A DNA stretch of 64,000 nt from NCBI RefSeq assembly GCF_030064675.1, contig NZ_CP116413.1, positions 5,674,001 through 5,738,000 of the forward strand. Direction: 5' to 3'. Numbering within the stretch: position 1 is the first letter of the stretch; each line of letters starts with the position of its first letter. The position numbers and the translations under genes are program-made. Origin of the DNA: Crossiella sp. CA-258035 (GTDB taxonomy: Bacteria; Actinomycetota; Actinomycetes; Mycobacteriales; Pseudonocardiaceae). The notes below the pieces were generated by a model. The model saw nothing but the letters and a program-made list of their open reading frames with translations. It was not told where the DNA came from and ran no database searches. Shown here piece by piece: positions 1 to 9,047 of this stretch.

Positions 1-611
1 TCGACGGTGAACTCCGGCGTCCGCTCGTCGAACCGGTGTTCCGCGGTCGCCTGCAACCTGTTGTCCACAGTGGACACATCCAGTTCGGTGCCGATGTCGT
101 TGGACACCAGGTAGCTCACCCCACGCCCGGCCAGCTGCTGACCCCAGAACGGCAGCGTCATCCCGTCGGTCATCGCCACCTTGCCCAGCCGGTCGGCCCA
201 CCAGGTGTCCCGCACCGGCACGGACAGGCCCTCGCCACGGGGCAGCACCAGTCGGTCAGTAGCGGGATCGGCTCCGGTGACCGGCCAGCGCAGGCTCCCC
301 GATCCACCGTGCACGGTCACCCGCAACCGGCCGTCCCGCACCCCGGCCCGGACCCGGTAGCCGCGCTCGGGGTACTGCCAGCTCACGCCGTCCCCGTTGC
401 GCCGCAAGCCCTCCACCCGGCCCAACCCGTCAACGCCCCGCGACACCAGCGCCGCGCCGGTGATCTCCATTGTGGACGGATCGACCAGCACGGCCCCGCC
501 TGCCAGCGAGAACCGCAGCAGGTTCACCGGTTCCGCGTTGGCCGGGAGAGCCGCCAGCAACAGGGCGAGGGCGAGTCCGCCGGACACCATTCGTTCACGT
601 GATCTTCGCAT
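1..611 (-). CDS. Secreted protein, 3'-truncated; possibly carbohydrate-active
   Basis: Only the N-terminal 203 codons are inside the window; the gene continues past base 1. I chose the ATG at 611 because it gives a classic signal peptide (MRRSRER followed by a hydrophobic stretch ending LPANA); the in-frame ATG at 590 would lose the positively charged N-terminus. The rest reads as beta-rich extracellular sequence with motifs such as TDGMTLPFWGQQL and VSYLVSND. This resembles the N-terminal beta-sandwich of some actinobacterial glycoside hydrolases, but no catalytic domain is visible, so the enzyme assignment is only a guess. It is divergent from the response regulator at 675, with 63 bases of shared promoter space. 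Confidence 0.7.
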   Translation of the reverse strand, partial: MRRSRERMVSGGLALALLLAALPANAEPVNLLRFSLAGGAVLVDPSTMEITGAALVSRGVDGLGRVEGLRRNGDGVSWQYPERGYRVRAGVRDGRLRVTVHGGSGSLRWPVTGADPATDRLVLPRGEGLSVPVRDTWWADRLGKVAMTDGMTLPFWGQQLAGRGVSYLVSNDIGTELDVSTVDNRLQATAEHRFDERTPEFTV

Positions 612-674
612 TCGGTCACCATGTCGGGTGCAGATGAGAGTCGGGTGAGAATCCCTTGGCTACCATCGAAGGCG

Positions 675-1343
675 ATGCGGGTACTGGTGGCTGAGGACGA
701 CGACGCGGTGCGCACGGCGGTCGAGCTGGCGCTGAGCGCCGAGGGCCACGAGGTGCGCTCGGTGACCGACGGCGGACTCGCGCTGGCCGAGATCGCGGAC
801 TGGCGGCCGGACGGGGTGGTGCTGGACCTGCTGATGCCCTTCACTGACGGCCTCACCGTGTGCCGCCGGTTGCGGGCGGGCGGTGACCGGACCCCGGTCC
901 TGGTGCTGACCGCGCGGGACGCGGTCGGCGACCGGATCGCCGGACTGGACGCCGGGGCCGATGACTACCTGGTCAAGCCGTTCGACCTGGCCGAGCTGCT
1001 GGCCAGGGTGCGCGCGCTGCTGCGGCGGGCCTACCCCGAGGACCCGGCGGTCCTGCAGCACGGGGACCTCACCGTGGACACCGGGGCCAGGCTGGTGCGG
1101 CGCGGGGACCGGCGGATCGAGTTGAGCCGCACCGAGTTCGCGCTGCTGGAGGTGCTGGCGCGGAACGCGGGCCGGGCGCTGCCCCGGGAGTCGATCATCG
1201 ACCGGGTGTGGGGTCCCGGACTGTCCACCGCGAACTCGTTGGCGGTGTACATCCGGTACCTGCGCGGCAAGCTGGAGACCCCCGGCGAGCCCCCGTTGCT
1301 GCATACCGTGCGGGGTATTGGTTATCGACTGGGTGACCCGTGA
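675..1343 (+). CDS. OmpR/PhoB-family response regulator
   Basis: A 222-residue DNA-binding response regulator. The receiver domain (about 1-115) has the acidic cluster E7-D8-D9, phosphoacceptor D51 (VVLDLLMP), T79 and K101 (DDYLVKPF). The C-terminal winged helix (about 125-220) has the usual SRTEFALLEVL and HTVRGIGYRL motifs. The ATG at 675 starts exactly at the canonical MRVLVAEDD; an in-frame ATG at 621 would add a non-homologous leader. Its stop overlaps the GTG of the sensor kinase at 1340 by four bases, so the two are translationally coupled and form one two-component system. The signal sensed cannot be read from sequence; it resembles the MprA/TcrA class. Confidence 0.93.
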   Translation: MRVLVAEDDDAVRTAVELALSAEGHEVRSVTDGGLALAEIADWRPDGVVLDLLMPFTDGLTVCRRLRAGGDRTPVLVLTARDAVGDRIAGLDAGADDYLVKPFDLAELLARVRALLRRAYPEDPAVLQHGDLTVDTGARLVRRGDRRIELSRTEFALLEVLARNAGRALPRESIIDRVWGPGLSTANSLAVYIRYLRGKLETPGEPPLLHTVRGIGYRLGDP

Positions 1344-2650
1344 GGCGCCGATGGCCGTTGCGCGTCAGAATCGCAGTCACCGGCGCGGTGGCGGTCGCGC
1401 TGACGTCCACGGCGATGGCTGCGGCCGCCTACCTGCTGATAGCTAGTGAACTGCACCGATCGACCGACCTGGGTTTACAACGGGAGGTGACTCGGCTGAA
1501 ACGCGCGGCCCCCGACGCCTGGATCCCCGCCGGCCCCTGCGAGTTCATCACCGCGCCCGCGTGCGCGCAGAAGGTGACCGCGGACGGGCGCATCACCGAC
1601 GACGCCGGACTGCCGGTCACCGAGGAGACCCGCGCGGTCGCCGCGGGCCACCGGACCGCCTTCTTCAGCGCCGCCACCATCGGCGGCCACCCGGTGCGGA
1701 TGCTCACCTCCCCGCTGGCCGAGGGACTGGCGGTGCAGGTCGCGGTCCGCTCCGACCGCACCGACGACAGCCTCACCCGGATCGGCTGGGCGCTCATCGG
1801 CGCCGGGCTGGTCGGCGTCGCGGTGGCCGCCGCGGCCGGATACCTGGTGGCGCGCACCGGTTTGCGGCCGGTGGCCACGCTGACCGAGGCGGCCGAGCGG
1901 GTGGCGGCGAGCCGGGATCCGCAGGCGCGCATCGAGGTCAACGGCGCGGACGAGCTGGCCCGGCTCTCCGCCGGGTTCAACACCATGCTCGCCGAACTGG
2001 ACGCAGCCCTTGCCGCACAACGACAACTGGTCGCCGACGCCTCGCACGAGCTGCGCACCCCGCTGACCGGGCTGCGCGCCAACATCGACCTGCTGCGCCG
2101 CGCCGACCAGCTCACCCAGGGCCAGCGGGGCGAGGTGCTGACCGCGCTGCACACCCAGGCCACCAGGCTGACCACCCTGGTCACCGACCTGATCGACCTG
2201 GCCCGCGGCGAGGAAGCCGGTGACCCCACCGAGGAGCTGCGGCTGGACCTGCTGGTCGAGCACGTCACCGCCGAGGTGGGCACACACTGGCCGCGCACCG
2301 CCTTTGTGCTGGACCTGGATCCGACCGTGATCACCGGTCAGCCGGGCCGCCTGGCCCGGGCGGTGCGCAACCTGCTGGACAACGCGGCCAAGTTCAGCCC
2401 GCCCGGCGGAGTGGTGCGGATCTCCTTGCGGGACAAGGAGTTGTGCGTCCGGGACCAGGGACCGGGGATTCCGGCCGAGGACCGGGAGCGGGTGTTCGAG
2501 CGCTTCTACCGCTCGCCTGCCGCCCGATCGCTGCCGGGATCGGGGCTGGGGCTGGCCATCGTCGGCCAGGTGGCGCGGGCGCACGGGGCACGGGTCAGCG
2601 CGGAGCGTCCCCGGGACGGCGGAACGTTGCTGCGCCTGCGTTTCCGCTGA
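1340..2650 (+). CDS. Membrane sensor histidine kinase
   Basis: A 436-residue partner of the preceding regulator. Two membrane helices (about 10-34 and 148-170) flank an extracellular loop of roughly 110 residues that is the likely sensor. A HAMP domain follows (about 170-222), then HisKA with phosphoacceptor H236 in ASHELRTPLTGL, and a HATPase_c domain with N-box RNLLDNAAKFSP, G1 DQGPGIP, F-box ERFYRS and G2 GSGLGLAIV. All kinase motifs are intact. The start is a GTG overlapping the regulator stop. The last 56 bases overlap the 3' end of the convergent AraC gene, so the two transcripts are antisense at their ends. Confidence 0.93.
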   Translation: MRRRWPLRVRIAVTGAVAVALTSTAMAAAAYLLIASELHRSTDLGLQREVTRLKRAAPDAWIPAGPCEFITAPACAQKVTADGRITDDAGLPVTEETRAVAAGHRTAFFSAATIGGHPVRMLTSPLAEGLAVQVAVRSDRTDDSLTRIGWALIGAGLVGVAVAAAAGYLVARTGLRPVATLTEAAERVAASRDPQARIEVNGADELARLSAGFNTMLAELDAALAAQRQLVADASHELRTPLTGLRANIDLLRRADQLTQGQRGEVLTALHTQATRLTTLVTDLIDLARGEEAGDPTEELRLDLLVEHVTAEVGTHWPRTAFVLDLDPTVITGQPGRLARAVRNLLDNAAKFSPPGGVVRISLRDKELCVRDQGPGIPAEDRERVFERFYRSPAARSLPGSGLGLAIVGQVARAHGARVSAERPRDGGTLLRLRFR

Positions 2651-3653
2651 CCTGCGCGCGGATCAGGCTGGGTGTGCTGCCGAACCACCGCCGGACCGAC
2701 CGGCTCAGCGCCGACTGCTCGGAGAAGCCGAGCGCGGCGGCGGTGTGGCTCAACGGGATCCGGGTCTCGCGCAGCAGCCGCCAGGTCGCCGCCCGGTAGA
2801 CCTCGGTGCGGATCTGCTCGAAGGTGACGCCCTCGTCGCTGAGCCGCCGTTGCAGGGTGCGCGGGTGCAGGCCGAGCAGGGCGGCGATCTCCGCCTTGGT
2901 GCCCCGGTTGACGCCGATGGTGCTCTTGAGCGCGTCGCGCACCCGCGCGGAAACCCCGTGCCCGGCCGGGGGCTGGCGGGCGGCGAGGTGGGCGACGGCC
3001 TGCTCGCGCAGCCGCGGCTGGCTCTCCCGGATGCTCGCGGTCAGGACCTCGCGGCCGAAGTGCAGACCGGCGTAGGGCTGGGCGAAGAAGACGTTGGCGC
3101 CAAAGCGTTCCCGGTACTCCTCGGGACGGCCGGTCGGCGTGTGCGGGACCGAGACACCCCTCGGCCGCAGCTCGGCGGGCACCAGCGCCCGCGCGATCCG
3201 GAGGGCCGAGGCCAGGAAGCCGTCCAGCAGCTGCCGCTGCGGGACCCCGGTCGCCAGGCTGACGTCGAAGCGCAGGGTGACGCAACCGGGCAGCTGACGA
3301 CTGGGGTCCTCCAGGGCGAGCTCGTAGGACGGGCTGTGCACGAACAGGTACCGGGACACCGTGCGCAGTGCCTCGGCCACGGTCGCGGTGTCCTGGACGA
3401 CCACCGCGAGCAGGCCCAGCACCTCGGGGTCCTGGCGGCTGCCCAGCCGGAGGCCGAAGGTGGGGCAGCCGTGCCGCTGGGCGGCGTGCTCCAGCAGCAG
3501 GGCCACGGCGGGCAGGGAGACCATGGCCTCCGGGTCGCGCAGTGCCTCCGGGTCCAGGCCGCTCTGCCTGATCAGCGGTTCCGGGTCGCCGCCGAGGTCG
3601 CGCACCAGGCCGTGGAAGCCCTGGAGGGCCCCTGCGCGCACCGACTCGTCCAC
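2595..3653 (-). CDS. AraC-family transcriptional regulator
   Basis: A 352-residue regulator. Residues about 20-210 match the 'arabinose-binding domain of AraC' N-terminal type (GLDPEALRDPEAMVSLP region) found in OruR/ArgR-like members, and about 235-335 form the double helix-turn-helix (IAALLGLHPRTLQRRLSDEG and IPLSHTAAALGFSEQSALSR). It is divergent from the alpha/beta hydrolase at 3722, with 68 bases between starts; this arrangement suggests it controls the hydrolase in response to a small lipid or ester-like ligand. That link is inference. Its 3' end overlaps the histidine kinase gene tail-to-tail. Confidence 0.88.
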   Translation of the reverse strand: MDESVRAGALQGFHGLVRDLGGDPEPLIRQSGLDPEALRDPEAMVSLPAVALLLEHAAQRHGCPTFGLRLGSRQDPEVLGLLAVVVQDTATVAEALRTVSRYLFVHSPSYELALEDPSRQLPGCVTLRFDVSLATGVPQRQLLDGFLASALRIARALVPAELRPRGVSVPHTPTGRPEEYRERFGANVFFAQPYAGLHFGREVLTASIRESQPRLREQAVAHLAARQPPAGHGVSARVRDALKSTIGVNRGTKAEIAALLGLHPRTLQRRLSDEGVTFEQIRTEVYRAATWRLLRETRIPLSHTAAALGFSEQSALSRSVRRWFGSTPSLIRAQVSGNAGAATFRRPGDAPR

Positions 3654-3721
3654 GATGGCCAGTGTCGCCGGGTGTCTCGATATGTCAAGAACGGGCCGCG
3701 GCGGCCGGGCAGGGTGCGGGC

Positions 3722-4510
3722 ATGGCGAAGCAGGACCTCATCCTCATCCACGGCACCTGGGGCAACGGCGAGAACTGGGGCGAGTTCGGCACCGAGCTGG
3801 AGGCCAGGGGCTTCCGCGTGCACCGGCCCACCGCGCGCCACCACGGCAACCCCAGGCAGGTCGACGTGTGGGCGAACGCGCAGCGGATGACCAAGCTCGG
3901 GCTGCTCGACTTCGTCGCCGACTACGCCGAGCTGGTCGAGCGGATGGAGACCCCGCCGATCATCGTCGGGCACTCCCTGGGCGCGCTGCTGGCCCAGCTG
4001 CTCGCGGCCAGGGTGCCGCACCGCGGCCAGATCCTGCTCGGCACCGCGCCGGCCTGGGGCATCACCACCTTCGACCTCGCGCCGATGGCGCTGTGGGGCC
4101 GGTACCTCCCGCAGTGGCTGGCCGGTCAGCCGATGTACCCGGTGTCGAAGAAGGTGTGGGACAGCCACATCTGCAACGCCACGCCCAGGGAGATCTCCGA
4201 CCCGTTCTACGACAGCCTGTGCGCGGAGTCCGGCACCGTCTACCGCCAGATGGTGCTCTGGTTCCTGGACCGCAAGCGCCGGGCCAAGGTGGACTACCAG
4301 GCCAGCGACACCCCGGTGCTGGTCATCGCCGGTGAGCACGACAGGTGCACCGTGCCCAGGATCGGCCGGGTGACCGCCCGCAAGTACGGCGCGCGCGGCA
4401 GCTTCGTGCAGATCCCCGGCGCGGACCACATGATGAACGCGGGCCCCCACCTGCCGGGCACGCTCAAGGCCATCGATGAGTGGCTGGACCGCCACCAGCT
4501 GCGCCCTTAG
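3722..4510 (+). CDS. Alpha/beta-fold hydrolase
   Basis: A 262-residue cytosolic hydrolase. The oxyanion-hole region is LIHGTWGNGENW (8-19), the nucleophile elbow GHSLG places Ser85, and the C-terminal GEHDRC and GADHMM supply the likely Asp and His of the triad. The ATG at 3722 begins right at the first beta-strand; longer in-frame starts add no homologous sequence. There is no signal peptide. Divergent transcription from an AraC regulator suggests inducible esterase or lipase activity, but the substrate is not evident. Confidence 0.88.
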   Translation: MAKQDLILIHGTWGNGENWGEFGTELEARGFRVHRPTARHHGNPRQVDVWANAQRMTKLGLLDFVADYAELVERMETPPIIVGHSLGALLAQLLAARVPHRGQILLGTAPAWGITTFDLAPMALWGRYLPQWLAGQPMYPVSKKVWDSHICNATPREISDPFYDSLCAESGTVYRQMVLWFLDRKRRAKVDYQASDTPVLVIAGEHDRCTVPRIGRVTARKYGARGSFVQIPGADHMMNAGPHLPGTLKAIDEWLDRHQLRP

Positions 4511-4560
4511 CTCCTTGTGGACTATTGCCACACAAGCGGACCTCTGAGAAAGATGTCCAC

Positions 4561-6492
4561 ATGTCCGCTGTACGGCGTCATCTCGCGCTGGGGGCCGCGT
4601 TCGCGGTGCTCGGCGCGCTGCTCAGCCCGGTGTCCGCGACCGCCGCTCCGGCGGACCGGCAGGACGCGTTCACGGCCGCCGCCACCGAGTTCGGCGTGCC
4701 ACCGACTGTGCTGCTCGGCGTCGGCTACCTGCTCTCGCGCTGGGACGCCAACGCGGGCGAACCCAGCCGCGGCGCGGGCTTCGGCCCCCTGCACCTCACT
4801 GATGCGCGGGGCCTCGGCGTCGCCCCGGACACCCACCACGGGGACGGCGCCGAGGACCCGCGCGGGGACACCGCCCGGCCGCTCCAGCTGCCCGAACCCG
4901 CGCCGGTCGGCGTCTCCCCCGCCGGGTTGCAGACCATCGACCTGGCCGCCCGGCTGACCGGGACCGCGCCCTCGGCGCTGCGCTCGGACCCGGTGGCCAA
5001 CATCCGCGGCGGCGCGGCCGTGCTCGCCCAGTACCAGCGCGAACTCGGCGGCGGCAGCGCGCCAGGCGACTGGTACGGCGCGGTGGCGCGCTACAGCGGC
5101 GCGACTGACACCGCGACCGCGCGCCGGTTCGCCGATGACGTGTTCGAGCTGCTGCGCACCGGGACCGAGCGGGTCACCGACGACGGCCACCGGGTACGCC
5201 TGGCCGCCGATCCCGGCATCAGCCCGCGAGTGTCCCAAGTGGACGGTCTCGGGCTGCGCGCGCCGAAGCCCGAGGCCACCGAGTGCCCGAGGAACCTGGG
5301 CTGTGAATGGGTTCCCGCGCCGTACGAGCACTACGACCCGAGCAAACCGGGCAGCTACGGCAACCACGACCAGGCCGACCGCCCGCGCGATCTGAAGATC
5401 AAGTACATCATCGTGCACGACACCGAGGGCTACTACGACACCACGCTGAAGCTGGTGCAGAACCCGAAGTACGTGAGCTGGCAGTACACCCTGCGCTCGG
5501 CCGACGGCCATGTGGCGCAACACGTCCGGGCCGAGGACGTGGCCTGGCAGGCCGGGAACTGGTACGTCAACACCCACTCCATCGGCCTGGAGCACGAGGG
5601 CTTCGCGGCCAAGGGCACCTGGTACACCGAGGCGATGTACCGCTCCTCGGCCCGGCTGGTCCGCTACCTGGCCAAGAAGTACGACATCCCACTGGACCGG
5701 GCGCACATCCTGGGCCACGACAACGTGCCCGGCACCACCCCGGCCACCGTGCGCGGCATGCACTGGGACCCGGGCCCCTACTGGGACTGGGCGCACTACT
5801 TCGACCTGCTCGGCGCGCCTTTCCACGCCAGCACCGGGCCGTGGGCCGGGATCGTGACCATCAAACCGGACTACGCCAGCAACCACCCGGTGATGTACGG
5901 CTGCGACAGCGCCAAACCCGCCGACCCCTGCCCGGTGCGCGGCACCACCTCGGTGTTCCTGCACACCGAACCGCGCGCGGATGCCCCGCTGGTCAAGGAT
6001 CCCGGGCTGCGGCCGGACGGCAGCAACAGCACCCGGCACGTCAGCGACTACGGCGGCCGGGTGGACACCGGCCAGCGGTTCGCGGTGGCCGAGCGCCGCG
6101 GCGAGTGGACCGCGATCTGGTACCTGGGGCAGAAGGCCTGGTTCCACAACCCGCGCTCGAAACCCGCCGCGGTCAACAGCACCGGGTACGTGGTCACCCC
6201 GCGACCGGGCCTGACCGAGGTGCCGGTGTTCGGCCGGGCCTATCCCGAGGAAGCCGCCTACGCGGGCACCGGGGTGCCGTACCAGCCGATCGCACCGTTG
6301 CAGTACACGATGCGCGCGGGTGAGAAGTACGTGCTCGCCGAGCACGACGTGCCCACCGACTACTACTTCGCGCAGAACTGGGAAGGCCCGCGCACCGTGG
6401 TTCGCGGCAAGGATCGGTACTACCAGGTGTTCTTCGGCCACCGCGCGTTCTTCGTCAAGGCGGCGGACGTCCGGGTCAGCCCCAGCTGGTAG
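4561..6492 (+). CDS. Secreted N-acetylmuramoyl-L-alanine amidase
   Basis: A 643-residue exported peptidoglycan hydrolase. The signal peptide (about 1-31, ending SATAAPA) follows an ATG at 4561 preceded by GAGAAAG at a normal ribosome-site distance. Residues about 40-210 are an N-terminal region of lytic-transglycosylase flavour. The Amidase_2/PGRP domain lies at about 280-410, with zinc-ligand motifs YIIVHDTEG (His286), GLEHEG, ILGHDNVPG and HWDPGPYWDW. About 220 residues follow as SH3-like repeats (FLHTEPRADAPLV, FAVAERRGEWTAIWY), which probably bind the wall. It likely cleaves the amide bond between MurNAc and the stem peptide outside the cell. An intergenic inverted repeat follows directly downstream. 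Confidence 0.88.
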   Translation: MSAVRRHLALGAAFAVLGALLSPVSATAAPADRQDAFTAAATEFGVPPTVLLGVGYLLSRWDANAGEPSRGAGFGPLHLTDARGLGVAPDTHHGDGAEDPRGDTARPLQLPEPAPVGVSPAGLQTIDLAARLTGTAPSALRSDPVANIRGGAAVLAQYQRELGGGSAPGDWYGAVARYSGATDTATARRFADDVFELLRTGTERVTDDGHRVRLAADPGISPRVSQVDGLGLRAPKPEATECPRNLGCEWVPAPYEHYDPSKPGSYGNHDQADRPRDLKIKYIIVHDTEGYYDTTLKLVQNPKYVSWQYTLRSADGHVAQHVRAEDVAWQAGNWYVNTHSIGLEHEGFAAKGTWYTEAMYRSSARLVRYLAKKYDIPLDRAHILGHDNVPGTTPATVRGMHWDPGPYWDWAHYFDLLGAPFHASTGPWAGIVTIKPDYASNHPVMYGCDSAKPADPCPVRGTTSVFLHTEPRADAPLVKDPGLRPDGSNSTRHVSDYGGRVDTGQRFAVAERRGEWTAIWYLGQKAWFHNPRSKPAAVNSTGYVVTPRPGLTEVPVFGRAYPEEAAYAGTGVPYQPIAPLQYTMRAGEKYVLAEHDVPTDYYFAQNWEGPRTVVRGKDRYYQVFFGHRAFFVKAADVRVSPSW

Positions 6493-6545
6493 CACCAGCG
6501 CCCGGCGGACCGGCCCTCACCGGCCCGCCGAGCGCGCCAGCCCCA

Positions 6546-6665
6546 ACCCACCGCCGTGTTGGCCGTTGTCGTACACAGTGTTGGCCGTTGTGGACGGTGT
6601 GTTGGCCGGAGGGCGTACCAGTTCGGCCAACACCCCGTACGACAACGGCCAACACGGCGGTGGGT
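6546..6665. repeat. Intergenic GTGTTGGCCG repeat locus 1 with 29-bp inverted repeat
   Basis: Bases 6546-6574 and 6637-6665 are a perfect 29-bp inverted repeat, each arm containing GTGTTGGCCGTTGTCGTAC or its complement. The 62-base loop carries three more copies of the core (GTGTTGGCCG twice direct, CGGCCAACAC once). The unit sits between convergent genes, so it could serve as a bidirectional terminator. The same core recurs at two other intergenic sites in this window. Confidence 0.9.
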
Positions 6666-6676
6666 GGGGTGCGGGT

Positions 6677-7408
6677 TTAGGCGTAGCGCAGGGTGACGTC
6701 GCCGGAGTCGGTGTGTGCGGTGATCGAGCGCGGGCTGCCCGGCTCCTCGGTGACCGAGACGGTGCGCTTGCCTGACTCGACCTTGGCGTCCACCTTGTAC
6801 CCGGCCGGTTCCTTGGGCACGCCGATCTCGATCGTGCCGCTGCCCGCGTTCGCGGTCACGCTGCCCGGCGCGGCGGCGAAGTCGGCCTTGATGTCGCCGG
6901 AGTCGGTGCGCAGCTCGGCCTTGGGGGAGCGAGCGCCGGTGGCGGTGACCGTGCCGGAGTCGGCCTTGGCGAACAGCGCGGCGGCCGGGTTGTCCGCGCG
7001 CACGTCACCGGAGTCGGTCTCCAGGTTCAGCTCGCCGGTGACATCGCGCACCGTGATCGAGCCGGACTCAGTGCGCAGCTTGGCCGAGACCGCGGCCGGC
7101 ACGGTGAGCACGTAGCTGATCGAGCAGTTGTTCGAGCAGGTCGGCGGGTGCACGCGCAGGGTGTCGCCGTCCCACTCCTCGCGGTGCGCGGGCTTGCTGT
7201 TGCCCCACTCCAGCTTCCTGGTGATGGCGACCTTGTTGTCCGCGCCGGCGCGCACCTCGACGTCACCGCTGTCCAGGGTCACCTCGACCCGGCTGACCTT
7301 GCGGTCGTGGTCCTGCTGCTGGGTCTCCCGGTTGGCCGCGAACGCGAAACATCCGCTGAGTGCCGCCAGACCCGCCAGCAGCACTGCCCCCACCTTCAGC
7401 GTCCTCAT
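6677..7408 (-). CDS. DUF4097-type beta-strand lipoprotein (putative adhesin family)
   Basis: A 243-residue lipoprotein. The ATG at 7408 gives MRTLKVG, a hydrophobic stretch and the lipobox LSGC with Cys20 as lipidation site. The mature part is built of repeating short strands with the phrase (D/E)SG(D/S)(I/V) — LDSGDVEV, TESGSITV, TDSGDVRA, ADSGTVTA, TDSGDIKA, TDSGDVTL — typical of DUF4097/DUF4098 right-handed beta-solenoids. The family has no established biochemical function; several members sit near envelope-stress systems. It converges on the amidase gene, separated by the inverted-repeat locus. Confidence 0.85.
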   Translation of the reverse strand: MRTLKVGAVLLAGLAALSGCFAFAANRETQQQDHDRKVSRVEVTLDSGDVEVRAGADNKVAITRKLEWGNSKPAHREEWDGDTLRVHPPTCSNNCSISYVLTVPAAVSAKLRTESGSITVRDVTGELNLETDSGDVRADNPAAALFAKADSGTVTATGARSPKAELRTDSGDIKADFAAAPGSVTANAGSGTIEIGVPKEPAGYKVDAKVESGKRTVSVTEEPGSPRSITAHTDSGDVTLRYA

Positions 7409-7499
7409 GCGCAGACCGTAACGAGCCCGCGGCCGGGCGCACGAGCGGGTTATCCCCTCCGGCGGGGGTGGTGCCAGCCCTACCCCCGCCGGAAGTGGA

Positions 7500-8882
7500 T
7501 CACGGTGCCGAAGGTCCGACGTCGGACTTCTGCAACGGCTTGCGGGCCACCGAGCCGCCGAACTCGTCCGCGCCCACGTCCAGCTTGCCACTGCGCGCGT
7601 GCGGGTCGAAGTCGGTGGTGACGTAGGAGTAGCTGCCCACGCCCGCGTCGATGGCCGGGCTGCCCGCGCTCAACCGCTTGAGCCCGTTGGCATCCGTGGT
7701 CAGCTTCGGGTCCACGTTGCGGTAGCCGCCGGCGGGCATGCCCGCGCTGGCGCCGTGGGCGATGTTGCCCTCGTACTTCACCGTGGACCCACTGCGCATC
7801 GCCACCAGCGAGCCGGAGCTGCCGACGATGATGTTGTTGGCCAGCACGCAGTCCTTGGGCAGGAAGGCGCCGCCGTCGCTGTCCACCACGGAACTGGTGC
7901 CCAGCAAGGTGTTGTAGGCCACCGTCACCCGGTCCGGCCGGTCGTGCCCGGTGCTGCTCGGCCCGCTGTCGGCCTCCGAGCCCTTGCCGAAGACCAGCGC
8001 CCGGCCGCCACTGGCCGCCACGTAGTTGTTGATGATCTTGTGGTCGTTGCCGTGGAAGCGGATGCCGGTGTTGCCCAGCAGCAGGTTGCCCTCCACCAGG
8101 TTGCGGTGCCCGTGCCGCAGCACGATGTAGCCCTTGCTGTCCCGGATGGTGTTGTGCCGCACGGTGGTGTCGGATGCCTTGACCGAGATGGCCTCCGGGT
8201 CGCCGTTGGCCTTCTCGAACAGGTTGTGCTCGATCACGCCGCCGGAGGAGTAGCTCTGCTTGTGGCTGAAGCCGAAGCGGATCGCCTCACCGCCGTTGTC
8301 CCCGGTGAAGCCGTGGTTGTAGAAGTAGTTGTGGTGGATCTTGGTGCGCTTGGCGATGTCGTCGCTGGGCCCGGACACCTGCAGGAAGACCCCGGCGGTG
8401 GTGCGGTTCTGGAAGGTGTTGTGGTCCACCTCCACGTCGTTGCCGCTGACGGTGACCCAGTTCTCGCCCGCGTTGAGCTGGATCGTGTTGCGGCTCAACC
8501 GGATGTGGTGCGAGCCGGTGGGCACCGACAGCGAACCGCTGTGCCGCAACGAGAACCCGTTGAGGGTCACGTAGCTGACGCTGCCGTCGAAGGCGAAGCC
8601 GGTGGAGCCGGTGATGACCGCCTTCCCGACGTTCGCGGCGGTGACCTCGATCCGCGCGGCGGAGGTGCCCGAGCGGCGGACGGTGATCGGGCCGGTGGCG
8701 TTGTAGGTGCCGTCGGCCAGCTCGATCCGGTCGCCGGGCTTGGCTGAGTTCAGGGCGTTCTGCAGGGCGGAAAGACTGTTCACCCGGATCGGCGCGGCGG
8801 AGTCCGCGGTGGCAGCTGAGGGCAGGGTAAGGACCAGTGCCGTGGCCAGCACGGGCAACAACACGGCGGTGTTTCTTCTCAT
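7500..8882 (-). CDS. Secreted polysaccharide lyase family 6 (alginate/chondroitinase-B-like)
   Basis: A 460-residue secreted parallel beta-helix enzyme. Signal peptide about 1-26 (ATADSA). The beta-helix contains the PL6 signature NGGEAIRFG (197-204), followed by AISVKAS with Lys235 and IVLRHGHR with Arg256. The 21-residue spacing between Lys and Arg equals that of the catalytic pair in chondroitinase B, which is strong support for a beta-elimination lyase acting on uronic-acid polymers such as alginate or dermatan. The ATG at 8882 is preceded by GGAGAG. A promoter with an operator-like palindrome lies just upstream. The exact polymer cannot be told from sequence. Confidence 0.88.
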   Translation of the reverse strand: MRRNTAVLLPVLATALVLTLPSAATADSAAPIRVNSLSALQNALNSAKPGDRIELADGTYNATGPITVRRSGTSAARIEVTAANVGKAVITGSTGFAFDGSVSYVTLNGFSLRHSGSLSVPTGSHHIRLSRNTIQLNAGENWVTVSGNDVEVDHNTFQNRTTAGVFLQVSGPSDDIAKRTKIHHNYFYNHGFTGDNGGEAIRFGFSHKQSYSSGGVIEHNLFEKANGDPEAISVKASDTTVRHNTIRDSKGYIVLRHGHRNLVEGNLLLGNTGIRFHGNDHKIINNYVAASGGRALVFGKGSEADSGPSSTGHDRPDRVTVAYNTLLGTSSVVDSDGGAFLPKDCVLANNIIVGSSGSLVAMRSGSTVKYEGNIAHGASAGMPAGGYRNVDPKLTTDANGLKRLSAGSPAIDAGVGSYSYVTTDFDPHARSGKLDVGADEFGGSVARKPLQKSDVGPSAP

Positions 8883-8920
8883 GTGCCAGCTCTCCAGTGA
8901 GTCGGCGCGGCGGTGAGCAC

Positions 8921-8950
8921 AAGCTAGGGACACATCCGATGTCTAGTCAA
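8921..8950 (-). promoter_or_regulatory. Probable promoter with operator palindrome for the PL6 lyase
   Basis: On the minus strand TTGACT (8950-8945) and TAGCTT (8926-8921) are separated by 18 bases, matching a sigma-70-type -35/-10 pair. Inside the spacer is the palindrome ACATC-C-GATGT (8932-8942), well placed for a repressor that would respond to the polysaccharide or its products. The repressor is not identified. Confidence 0.55.
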
Positions 8951-9047
8951 GAACCTTGCCGAATTCCACAGTGCACGGATGTGAAAGAGCAGGTCCTGTC
9001 CCTGGAACGAGGTGGACCGCGTCGCGGGCCGGCCCTGAGATGAGCGG

